Source: Lagopus muta
Taxonomy: Eukaryota > Chordata > Aves > Galliformes > Phasianidae
Assembly: GCF_023343835.1 (NCBI RefSeq)
Contig: NC_064440.1
Coordinates: 26,791,537-26,855,536 of the forward strand
Direction: 5' to 3'
DNA length: 64,000 bases
Of the stretch, positions 45,101 through 55,100 are shown one piece after another (within the stretch, counting starts at the first letter, position 1; every line of letters begins with the position of its first letter). The position numbers were made by a program, and so were the translations under genes. Under the pieces are notes generated by a model. It saw nothing but the letters and a program-made list of their open reading frames with translations. It was not told the DNA's origin and made no database searches.

Positions 45101-46981
45101 TTAAGTGAGAAGGATCATGATGCTTGTCCAGGTATGTTGCTTCTAAGTATGATTTACTAAAACACCGTTGTTTTCTTTTCAGAGATCTTGTGCACAGACA
45201 AACAGCCAGTGCTGTGGTGCAACACATGTCTCTTGGTGTTTATGGGTTTGGCTGTGAAGATTCTCTTAATCATTTGTTGAACTACGTATGGCCTAATGTG
45301 TTTGAAACCTCTCCGCACGTCATCCAGGCAGTCATGGGGGCTCTGGAGGGCCTCAGAGTTGCTATTGGCCCTTGCCGAATGTTGCAGTATTGTTTGCAGG
45401 TATGTCCTGATGTATGCTGTGTGGGCAGCAGTTACCAAATGGGCTTCTGTTGCCTGTTGGGAACTTGTGGGTGCCCCCTCCCTGGCATGGGAGGAAGCTT
45501 AGAGCAACCTGTTCTCAGGGAGGTGTTCCTGCTTATAGTAGGGGGCTGGAATTAGATTATATTAAAGGTCCCTTCCAACCCAAACATTCTGTGATTCTCT
45601 TTAGGAGACGAGAAGTCAGCTGTAGGAGATTTCCAGTAAAGGAAAACAGGAGAACAGTCTGGCTTTTCATCTCTTTTAACATGCTGTTTTGTACCAAGGA
45701 TTTTGATAAGGAAAACTGCTTTTTTTTTTCTTTTTTCTTTTAATGAGATAACCAGTTACACTGAGGAGCTTACATAGAAATAGCAGATAACTTAGAATAT
45801 AAAGTGACTAAAAATTGTCTCTGACTTGTAAGGTAGAAGCATGCAACTTGGAGGACAATAAATACTGATTGGAGGAATCAAACAGTGCATAAGGTTATGA
45901 GAACAAGTAACAAGCAGCATTATTAAAAAGCAGATAGGATTGATATAAAATCAACCTGATGTGGTGCTAGCCAAAGAATACAATAAGATGTTTAAATATG
46001 TTTAAGTGCAAAGTGTTAGAAAATAGCGCCTGGATCAGAATTTACACTGCTAGATTCATGGTAGTGTGTCCAGCTTCTGTGAATTCATATGTGGAGGTAG
46101 AATATGGAGGCTCCTTTTCTGTGTATTTGAGTGTAACAGCTCTTGCTGTATAGGCTGTAGAATTTAAGTGCATGTGGCAGATAAAAAGCAAGGATGTGTG
46201 TAGTGCAGATCAGTGTAGGAATAATGTGTCTGCATTTTAATAATTTGTACATAGGAGATTTTGCTGGTTTTTTTTGTTCTTTTAATTGGTGTGCTTCAGC
46301 ACAAAGATACTGACATCAGCAGGAGGACTAAAGTTGCATGAAAGTCTCCTGTGCAGTGTATATTTTACTAATTTTATTATTTTATAGAACTGCTTTATCT
46401 AGTCCTCAAGTTCTGCTCAATTTCTTCAGGTTTAATAACCACTTATGTCCTGTGTTTCTATCTAGTGATCTCTACACAATTAAATCACAGTTACCAGAGC
46501 CAAAGATAAGACTTGTTTCCAAGCCAAATATACTGCAGTAGATCTGTATTTTTTTGAACGAACAGTGCAATTAGAAGTACATATAGTGGAATTTCTCCCT
46601 ACAAAAAAAAAAAAAGGAATGCCTCTTAAATAATATTTTCTTAATACTTGCTATTTCATATACTCACAAAACGGATAATTACACGTTTATTGTCGTTCAT
46701 TCCTAGTAATTGATGTTAAGTGTTACCACAGTGCTTTTCTATTGTTTAAAACTTGGTTAGATGCAGTAACAAGCTTTTAGAACAGAAGCTTTGAATGAAT
46801 GTTGTTTTGTTTTGTTCTCTAGGGTTTGTTTCACCCTGCCCGGAAAGTCAGAGACGTTTACTGGAAGATCTATAATTCCATCTACATTGGCTCGCAGGAT
46901 GCTCTGATAGCACACTATCCAAGAATCTATAACGATGAAAAGAACACCTATATTCGTTATGAACTTGACTACATCTTATAA
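26753..46981 (+). CDS. SF3B1: Splicing factor 3B subunit 1 (SF3b155), complete, 25 coding exons
   Basis: Exons: 26753-26780, 29965-30131, 31366-31467, 32086-32200, 34019-34098, 35225-35392, 35562-35796, 36601-36813, 37142-37263, 37961-38158, 38247-38348, 39006-39185, 39652-39738, 39844-40114, 40365-40510, 40596-40742, 40905-41030, 41618-41839, 42076-42258, 42344-42455, 42540-42660, 43411-43542, 44441-44713, 45183-45399, 46823-46981. All junctions are GT-AG and in frame; 3906 nt gives 1301 aa. Human is 1304 aa and has the same 25-exon layout. The N-terminus starts [22 protein letters not shown] and carries Trp-centred U2AF-ligand motifs and many TP dipeptides; the C-terminal two thirds is the HEAT superhelix ending [10 protein letters not shown]. 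The protein clamps the U2 snRNA-branch site helix in the SF3b complex in the nucleus. There is no frameshift or missing exon. Confidence 0.99.
28911..28980 (-). mobile_element. CR1 LINE 3'-end fragment in SF3B1 intron 1
   Basis: The stretch from CACAGAATTGCTGAGG to ATCTAGTCCAGCC reads like the reverse complement of the conserved avian CR1 3' tail (…GGTTGGACTAGATGATCT…CCAACC…ATTCTGTG). It is degraded and short, and its far boundary is unclear. The flanking intron (26781-29964) otherwise shows nothing assigned beyond AT-rich runs near 27820-27860. Confidence 0.55.
35225..38158 (+). other. SF3B1: SF3B1 TP-rich, ULM-bearing N-terminal segment (exons 6-10)
   Basis: These exons encode the flexible N-terminal region. 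Basic KRKRRWDQ and repeated RWDET, SSWDQ, GWAET and SRWDET motifs are seen. In human SF3B1 such Trp motifs bind UHM domains of U2AF2, RBM17 and related proteins. The many TPG/TP dipeptides are known cyclin-dependent phosphorylation sites. Exons 9-10 carry the stretch from [39 protein letters not shown] into [10 protein letters not shown], corresponding to the SF3B6 (p14) binding region. Compared with human the N-terminal region has three single-residue losses (one Ser after the acidic run near residue 70, one Ala in NGAAS, one Gly in TPGRDTPG), which accounts for 1301 versus 1304 residues. Confidence 0.9.
42838..43112 (+). repeat. Probable degraded LTR-like or other interspersed repeat in SF3B1 intron 21
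   Basis: The block differs sharply in composition from the AT-rich intron around it. It holds a perfect 11-bp inverted repeat (GCACAGGTGAA at 42891-42901, TTCACCTGTGC at 42907-42917, 5-base loop), then a GGAGCCAGGCTCC palindrome, a TTTAAGTGCTGACTGC core-promoter-like segment, and a TTGCAATAAC poly(A)-signal-like string near 43070. That order, together with possible TG…CA ends, recalls an avian endogenous-retrovirus solo LTR. I could not name the family, and no target-site duplication is evident. No internal viral genes are present. Confidence 0.45.
45465..45600 (+). mobile_element. CR1 LINE 3'-end fragment in SF3B1 intron 24
   Basis: The sequence runs GTGGGTGCCCCCTCCCTGG … CAACCTGTTCTCAGG … GGAGGTGTTCCTGC … GGTCCCTTCCAACCCAAA … ATTCTGTGATTCTC. 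This is the typical 3' tail of chicken CR1 in sense orientation, 5'-truncated as most copies are. It begins only about 65 bases after the exon 24 donor (45400). Confidence 0.85.
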
Positions 46982-47278
46982 TCTTCTTGTTCTGTTGTTT
47001 GTGTTTAATGCGCAGCTGTTCTTCACATAAATGCTTCAGATTTCATGATGTAAAATTTTAAAGTATTGGAGATGAGTATAGAGCTGGTCAGAGGCAGAGG
47101 TAGGAATCCAATAGCATGATTTTTTAAATATGTCCTTGTTTTTTGATGTTAAACAGTTAAAGCCAGTAGTGACCAAGAAAACAGTGATTACAGTATACAG
47201 GAGGGTTTTCATTTTTGGTTCATCTTTATTAAGATTTAGATTTCATTCCTTGTGTTTAAAGGGGTTGTTTATTTGAGA

Positions 47279-47284
47279 AATAAA
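47279..47284 (+). terminator. SF3B1: SF3B1 polyadenylation signal AATAAA
   Basis: A canonical AATAAA lies about 300 bases after the SF3B1 stop codon, preceded by an AT-rich 3' UTR and followed by a T/GT-rich stretch, as expected downstream of a cleavage site. Further AATAAA copies at about 47375 and 47426 could serve as alternatives. Confidence 0.8.
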
Positions 47285-47309
47285 CATTTGTGTATAAAAT
47301 CTAATTTGC

Positions 47310-49255
47310 GTGTGGTTTTTGGACTGAGAGACTTGTAAAACGAGTCCCTGATGGATTTAAGTATTTGTTCATGTAATAAATAGGTGGTGTCAAGCATTTT
47401 AACCCTTTTGTCACCCCCTAGCTTTTGAATAAATAAGAAAAACATACAAACTGTAGTTAATGTGTGTATCTTTGTCGTGCAGTAATTCAGCTGTACTCGG
47501 GCTGGCAGTTGTTGTGGTGGCTGTTTGTTTAATTGGGAGAAAGTAGTAGAAAATTGCTTGTTGGTTCTGCTTCTTCTCCATTATCCTGCTTGTAGGGTTC
47601 ATTTCTCACTGTTGTCAGAAAGTGAGCAGTTCTTAGTACTTGTGTGTGAAATCACTTGTATGACTTTGGCAATCACGATTAGCTTGTCTTCTAACCACGT
47701 GTAGGTTGCATATAATGCCAGGTGATGTTTACAGGCTGTGCTATAATTCCTGTGAAGAGTTAGGGAAGTTTCTGGGTATCTGAGATGAGACAAATTCAGA
47801 ACATGCATGTGTGACATAGAGAATGTGAATCTCGTCAGCTTGAGATAAAAATGTTTTATTTCTTTCTTTGCTCTTTTCCTTCTCTCCTGTGCATGTACTC
47901 AAGAGGAAGAAAAAGGACTGTGTGCTATTTGACAGTATGCCACATAAAACACAAGGTTACATCATTCTGCTAGTGTTGGAGAGTATCTCATGTCCATAAG
48001 AAAACACAGCAAATGCTAGCAATTGGATACCAGGCATGTTCTTGTCTATTATTCAAGTTGGGCAATTATTTTCCATCTCTCCAAGGTCAGTGCAGTGTTG
48101 TCAGCTGGCCTCTCTCTGCTGTTTTACATGAACGTGAGATGGTTCTGCATAAAAGGAAATTCCACCCTACCTCTCAAAACCTAAGTTTTTGTTAGGAGAT
48201 TGGGGTAGTGTGGAAGCAGCTTGCAGCTTGGTTGTTTAGAAAGGTACCAACTAGTTAGGAACTGATTTTTTTGTAGTAGTAGTGATGTGCATACTACATG
48301 AAGTTCATATTTATTAGATGAAAACAGTAAGAACTTCTTGAAGACTTTGTATTGAAATTGTTCTCTGAATTGTTCATTCCAGTTTTTCTAGTGCTTTCTC
48401 ACTGAATTTCATTTATTTTATAGATGACCTGCTACCTTTGCTTCTTCAGTAGTTCTGCAGGATAGGACAGGGTAAGTGTCAGTGCAGAGGGTGAAGAGTG
48501 GAAGTAAAGCACCTTTTTTTACAAGATAAGCAAAAACAGAGCTCTGACACAGGCAGGAATGGATGAGGACTTGCAATTTTTTAGTTGTATCTCAGAAATT
48601 TTTTTTTTGTTTCTTAAAGTCAAATAGTGAAAGTTTTTTTCTGTAGGGTGAAGGAGAGTAACCTCAGCCTTTTGTCTTCCAGGCTCCTCACTATCACTCA
48701 AAAGTCATTTTTAACATGGTTTTGCAGAAGATGCAAACTTTTTCTTTCCCAAGAAAGAAGAAAAGGGGAAGGAAATGTGCTGAAACAGCTGTATGCAAAA
48801 TTTGTTTGTATTTGGTGTCTTTGGTTGTTATCCGTAGCATCAAGTATGAAATCTAATTTGAAAGAGCAGTACTGAAGTGCAATTCCTGTGTCAGAGCTCC
48901 TAAATAAAAAGACCATCTCTAGGTCATACACGATTTTGATAAGACTTTATAGGAGTAGCTTTACAGAATTTTACTTGTATTCTTTAGCAACCATAGCATG
49001 TTTTATTTGGCACAGACAGATTCGGGGGACAGAGTCTAATAGTACTGACTGCCATTGTTTTGTCCACTGGCAAAAGGGTTTGGGGAAGAAAGTAAATCAA
49101 CTGGAGATAAGCTCTTGTTTCTAATGATCCTAGCTTTTTGCTTGTAAAACAAAGTGCTGGCAGAATGCATAATGATGTTTTTATTCCAATGCTGCTACAT
49201 TTTAATACCTTTAAAACATTCGTGTGTATGGGTTTCAGCTTGCAGTAAAAAGGTA
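47310..49255. other. Intergenic sequence downstream of SF3B1
   Basis: About 1.9 kb of AT-rich DNA with only short, unrecognised open frames on both strands. Alternative SF3B1 poly(A) signals occur at its left end. I see no repeat family or RNA gene here. Confidence 0.5.
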
Positions 49256-49766
49256 TGTCACTCTGAAAGTAATACCTCCTATTTATTCCCATGGAAACTA
49301 CAGGAGATACAGTGACCACAATAGTACTGTTTGATAGAGTACATTCCCAGCTATAAAACACTGTTTTTGAACATAGTCACCACCGTTAGCTTTGTGTTTT
49401 CACCAGCAATGAACAAGAGCTCCCATGTTGTGCTTGTAAAATGTGCACTGATGGAGATGAGCACTGTCCCTGCTGCTCAAACGCATTGCCTGCTGCCTCA
49501 CTGTGCTTACATCCACTCTGCGGTCTCTGTGGTGTTCAGCAAGTATTGCTGAATGTCAGTGGGTGCTGTTTGTGTCACAGGGAGGAATCCTGTGACACGC
49601 ATTTTCTTCAGACACCATTTTGTCGGAGTGCCCCTCTGCTGCCCTCTGTCATACAGCAACAGAATGTAATGGGATGTTGGTGGGAAGGCTCAACTTCTGC
49701 TGTCATACCACCAACGTCTGCCTCTGACGAGAGCCCGTGTAATAAATGGGAGGCAGCCCTCATACA
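49256..49766 (-). mobile_element. Galluhop-like mariner element, internally deleted, nonautonomous
   Basis: The left end reads ACTCTGAAAGTAATACCTCC after a TA dinucleotide. The right end carries a degenerate inverted match (AATAAATGGGAGGC…). The interior follows the well-known chicken Galluhop/Mariner1_GG sequence (CTATTTATTCCCATGGAAAC, CATAGTCACCACC, TTTTCACCAGCAATGAACAAGAGC, CACCATTTTGTCGGAGTGCC). Read on the minus strand, it retains traces of a mariner transposase N-terminus (APTDI…LLN) and C-terminal region, with stops and frameshifts. At ~510 bp versus ~1.2 kb for an autonomous mariner, most of the central catalytic part is missing. It cannot encode an active transposase. Confidence 0.88.
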
Positions 49767-52080
49767 TTTTCATTTGTACTTGTGCTATTCTCTAATATCC
49801 AGGACTGTACAAGTGCAGATGATGTCTTACTATTAAGCTGTTAAAATGTAATGTGAATACAATTGTGGCCCACAGGTTGTAAGGATCTGAACTTGGATAT
49901 TCTGGAAGAAGTGAGGCGGTTGAGATGAGCACAGTTAAACCAGGAGCATCCTGGTGAGGGTATGTTAGCATTCCTTTTTAGAAGCTGCTTTTTCAGGTGC
50001 TGGGAAAACTGTTACGCATCTTCTGTGGATTTCTTTTATAGTTTGATTATCTGAGTCTTGAGAGCCCAAGAGTATTTCATGAAATGAAGAATTCTTACCG
50101 CAATACTGACATGGGGATGTTGACCAACTCACTGTATAGCAGTGAGTTGAAGACCATGAGCCTGGGATACCTCTAGTCAGGTTTACTTAAATTTACTAAG
50201 TTACTTTTATTTATGTGGCATCCATCCATCAGGGGACAGAGGTCCTCCTTTTCCAGTACAAATGAAAATCAACCACAATAACAAATGGGGGGGTCACTTC
50301 AAGGCTGTGATTGGTGATATCCTGCAGATTCTGGACAACAGTGAGCAAAGTGTTCAAAGAATGGAAAGATCAGGTTGCTGCTATATAAAATCCATTAATG
50401 AATAACTAATTATACAATTCATATAGAAAAATGTATTAGGCTAAGTGAACAAAAGATGACCTTATACTGTCGTGCAGAAATGGGAGACTTGCCATGTTGT
50501 GGCAACTGAGAAGTTTACATTGCTGCAGAATTACTGTGACGCTTTTTAAGTACATGGCAAGTTTGAAACTTGGATGTCCAGAGAGCCTCATCTGCCTTAT
50601 TTAGATTTCTTTGTGAAGGGAATGAAGTGTTCCTTCCCAGCTTCCCCCCTTGCTCCCCCCCTACTCTCTGCTTTTACATACTGTTCCTGACTTTATCAGT
50701 GAAACGCTATGGAGAAAATCCTCACTGCTAACAGCGGATTATCCTGATTGGGTTCATCCAGCATTGCCAAATTGGGTGGAGGGACCTGTCAGGAAAAAAG
50801 GATGTATCCTTTTTTATTATTTCTTCTGTAAGTACAGCTGCAATGATACATTTGTGAAGGGCCTGAATTAAAAGAGTAGAATGCGTGCTTTGCTGTCATG
50901 AGCAATGCTGCCTTGGACTCTTCCTAGCTTAGAGGAATTCATTTCACAATCGTGTGCCATTCTTGGTTGTAACATAGTTGTCACTGTTTGTACTTTCTGA
51001 ATGTGAAAAAGATGCAGCACTTGTATGTGCCCATGTTTCTTTACAGTTTAAACTTCTGCACTGAAACATGGCCACATCAGCTCAGGCTGTAACAGGACGA
51101 AATCAGTCAAGGCTGGTGGTTATCCTTCAGGCACAGTGGCCTTAAAGACTGGCAGAGGTAGGTTGTTTTTTTTGGATGTGTTTTGTCTGAGCTACTTTCT
51201 GAGTGGAGCAAAATATAACAATACAGTTTCCTGAATTTTATGTTGACTCACAGTTAGATCTCTTCTATACTTCTGTCTGTTCTGGTATAATTTCATGCAC
51301 ATATACCTACGCCCCACCTACTGTTCTGATTCACATGTACTTGCTTTGCATACACCTCGCTTTTCCATGTCCAGGTGCATTTCCAGATGCACCTGTCCTG
51401 CATCTCCTCCTGGGTCTGTGTCAGAGCTCCTTTCCCCCTGCATTTCGTGGGGGAGCAGCTGCAGTGGCAGTAAGGAATGATTCTCTTGGCCTCTGTTTGC
51501 ACTTGTAACTGCAGCAGTTCTGGCTGTATGAATAATTGGTCATTGCTGGACATTTCTCCTTTTGCTCCTGTATTCAGGCCAGAGCATGCCAAGTACAGGG
51601 AAGTATCAAAGGGGGTGTAGCTGCCAAACTCTAAACTGTCTTGGAAAATACTGGGAAGTAGTGTACCTGTATTTCTATACTGGAAAGGTCGGTGCTGATG
51701 TTCCTTGCCCAGCCTGAGGTATGTGAACTGGTCTTCTGCCAAGCGAAGTGGAGACGGATGTCTTGTTATGCTCAATTTTTTCATCTCACACTGGAGTCAC
51801 TGTGGGAGTCGGAGTTGGCTTTTCCAGGTAGAGCAAGGTGTCCTGGTATTCCTGGAAAGATGAGGAAGCGGAAATGCTGGAGGTGCTTTGTGTGCACCCT
51901 CTCACCTGGGTGCCTGCTGAAGCCAAGCTCAGGATTTTAGGTCAGTAGCAAAGGTTTGCAAGTAACCATGAAACGCACTGGCAATTATTGTTGCAAACAA
52001 ATTCTAGGTTACTTTTTCTCCAAGGTCCTGGAAGTAGCTTCAGGAGAGCCTTTTTTTCCACAAACACACAAGTTTGATGC
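49767..52080. other. Intergenic sequence, no gene recognised
   Basis: Unassigned sequence with short open frames only. The longest (163 codons, minus strand, 51293-51784) has no recognisable domain or splice context. No named repeat was seen. Confidence 0.45.
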
Positions 52081-52095
52081 CTGGTGCTGTGGTGC

Positions 52096-52110
52096 TTTTT
52101 TTTCTTTCTT

Positions 52111-52150
<40 letters not shown>
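52096..52150 (+). repeat. Long T homopolymer tract
   Basis: A run of T bases interrupted by a few C (TTTCTTTCTTTC at its left side) followed by about 38 uninterrupted T. It could be a simple repeat or the poly(A) tail of a minus-strand retroposed copy, but I recognise no retroposed body beside it. Exact length is prone to sequencing and assembly error. Confidence 0.9.
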
Positions 52151-52151
<1 letters not shown>

Positions 52152-55100
52152 ACAGAATTTCAAAGAAATCATCAGCAAAACATGTTGTTGTTTGGTATTT
52201 GTTTTTTAAGTAAAATTACACATGAAAATCTTGAATTGGATTTCCCCTATCTTGTTCTTATCAATGAAAGCAATTCTACTCTCTGTAGAATGGACCATTA
52301 TGAAGTAACTTCTACATGTTAAAGGTTAGAGCTGGATATGTTTGTATAAATAGAGCAGTCTACGTAAAAGCTAGGAAAAAATTGTTTGTGTGTTGTTAGC
52401 ACTGCGGCCTATTAGCTTTACTGACAAACGAAAGCAAACTCTTCTCTTAATTAGGTTTAAATCCATGTAGTACAAGGCTCTTTTTTTTTTCCCCTTTGGT
52501 TACTTCTCATAAGTTTGTTTCTCACAGGCCACTTTTTTAAACCTTTTGATGTAATAACTGTTGTGAAATCAAATTTCAGACCATGTTGCAACACACTATT
52601 TTCTTACCCATTTCTCTCAAGGCAAGAAACATTTTCTCTCTATGGAAGCTGCTGTAATGAATACCCTCTACTAATAGATTAGAGTGGGATGGGGAACAGC
52701 TTTTGAGTTTAAGGTTCTTCACTAAATGTGGGAAGTGTTGACGTGTGAGCGAAGCAGTTGCTGGCTATTTAATGTGCATCTGTGAACCAACTGTAGAATC
52801 TCATGCTTTGCCTTTGGATTAAAAAGGAAAGAGGTTAGTGAGGCACAGGCTCTTGATCTGAAGTATAAATCTGTGCATCAGTGACGGTGTGTGGTGGAGA
52901 GTCATCTCACCAGGAGTTGCTGAAAGAGGTTACTGCTGCTGACTTTCCCTCTGACCCATAGAATTTAAGCTCAGCCTTGCTCACGCTTGCCTTCCTGTAG
53001 CACCCCCAGGAACCAGCATGGAGCTCAGACCTCCCAGAAGCTCAGTGAAGAGATGTGGCATGGCCCTGAATGGAGAGTGCCTCTTTGTTCCCCTGTTACA
53101 CTCAGTCACTGCTAGCTCAGGCCCCAGACTGAGTGCTTTGTGAGTTATGGATAAGTTGGTTTCATCTGTGGGCAACTCAGTAACAAATGTATTAAGAATA
53201 AGGGAGTAAATGAATGGCACTTAATTTACTTATCCTAAGGCTGATGGATCTCCCTGGTCAGCTATGTGACTTTTCTTGATAGTGATCATCAGAGTTTCAG
53301 GTTTTCTGAAGGCTTGCTTTCTTGATAGAGGGATATCTTTTTTTTTTTTTAAACTCTTTTATGGAGCATGCATAAGCTTGTTTCATTCACTCTGAATCTC
53401 CCGTTCCTTTCACAGGTAGGAGATGGTTTGGAAACCATAGTATTTAACATTGCCTTCCCACCAGTGGATGTGTGTTCCTTTGCTGTAGTAGCAGTTGTGC
53501 ATGGAGCTGGCTGATCAGCTTTAATTCGGTGAGCTCTGCAAGTTCCTCTCCCCCTCCGTTTCCTGTGACTACTCACATTTCTTACTGAAGAATGCCATCT
53601 TTCATGCTCCTACTGCTCTGTACCAGTCTGTGTGTTAGAGCTGTATGTAGTCCTGGCCTTTGAGCAGGCTGGCTGCAGTCTGTTGCTGGGTTTTGATTGA
53701 GACCAGATACGATGGCTGTTACCGCCATGGGGTGACAAGGGTCCGAGGTGACTTATTTCCATCCTCTTCTTAGGTAATTTCAAACACAATGACCTTCAAT
53801 CTGTGCCTGTCATCCAAAGCAGTTGACCAGAACTGTGTGCAAGTACATTAATTCTGCTTTGAAATTCAGACATTTTTTTGTCTCTGTCGAAGCTTCTGAG
53901 GATCTGTGGATTTTGAGCCCAGCTGATAAAAGGAATAGAGCTGGCCATTTATTATTTCAGCTAATAAAAGAGGATATTGTATATTAGCTTTTTCACATTC
54001 CAAGGCCATAGCAGCAAAATGAAGGTTAAAGGCGCCTGATATTCACAATTAAAGAATGGAGTCTTTGTCTTTAGCATGGTATGCAGCTGGGGCAGGAGGA
54101 ATAGGCCAGGAAATGAGAACCAGGTGGCTTGAGTTTGAATTTTTTAAGACCAAAGAAATGACCTTCAAAAAAGGCTGTTTCCTCATTCAGTAAGGAGAAA
54201 TTAATTATGTACAAATACATGAAGTCATTCTGCACATTTGTTTGCAGATGTTTCTATATATTTATCTTGTTTTTCCACAGAAAAAGGATGGTGATGAACA
54301 GGTATGCCTTAAAGCCTGCTGAAACGTAGCCAGCAATTTCTGTAGCGCTGGGTTCTTAGTTAATTCTGACAAGAGTGGAAGGTAAGTGATATCCTGTGAG
54401 AAAAGACAGAACCTTTTGGCTTGCTTAAGTATATATTAGGCGTTCAGCTGCACATCTGTATTACTGTTAAATACTGCAGTAGTAATACTTTTATTACATA
54501 CCACAAATCTTGTGTCAGTACATGGAGAAGAACACTTACACGTAAGCAAAATGACATAGGTAACTGATTCTTGTCATTTTCTGTTGACTGTTGTATCTAT
54601 TTCAGGAGACACAGCCACGATAACTTAGCGTAAGGCAACTGTAGCATAAAATGGCAATTGATCATTGAGTGCAATGACCATTTTTTTTAGGTGTTCTTTT
54701 CGCTTAAGCAGATTTTGCTAAGTGTCTCGTCCCCAGTTTAACAAGTTTTATTTTGCTTGTGATGAGCTGTGAGGTCACTGTTACCAACACAGCAGAGCAG
54801 TTAAAATTGCCATTAGGGCTCCACAGAGCTCTGTGCTGCGGATGCTGCCTCCTGTAGGGACAGGCTGTGCTGTAGGTGTTGCCCTTAGCCCGGGTGATGC
54901 TTGAGAAGTGTGTCAGGCTGAGGTGTAAGGCTGGCTGCTGGCTGAGGTGCAGGCCCTGGGGTACTGCACTGTTCTGCAGCAGCAGCTCATGTGCAGGGGC
55001 TCAGGAAGCACTTTCAGGTGGTCGCTGGGGAGCTGCTCTTGCAGTATTCTCCTTCTGGAAGCTGTGCTTCCCGCTTAGCATTTATATCAAGGCTGGAGAT

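Larger units (their letters stand above)
38247..46981 (+). other. SF3B1: SF3B1 HEAT-repeat superhelix (exons 11-25)
   Basis: From about residue 477 onward the protein is continuous alpha-helical HEAT repeats, the branch-point clamp that contacts SF3B3, PHF5A and the intron. The recurrently mutated human positions map to exons 14-15: R625 (in NTTARAF), H662 and K666 (in QARHTGIK) and K700 (in DEQQKVRT). Here they read R622, H659, K663 and K697, all unmutated. Conservation with human is nearly complete by eye. Confidence 0.92.

Noticed and set aside
51293-51784. 163-codon minus-strand open frame
   Set aside because: Translation has no recognisable motif and no exon structure around it.
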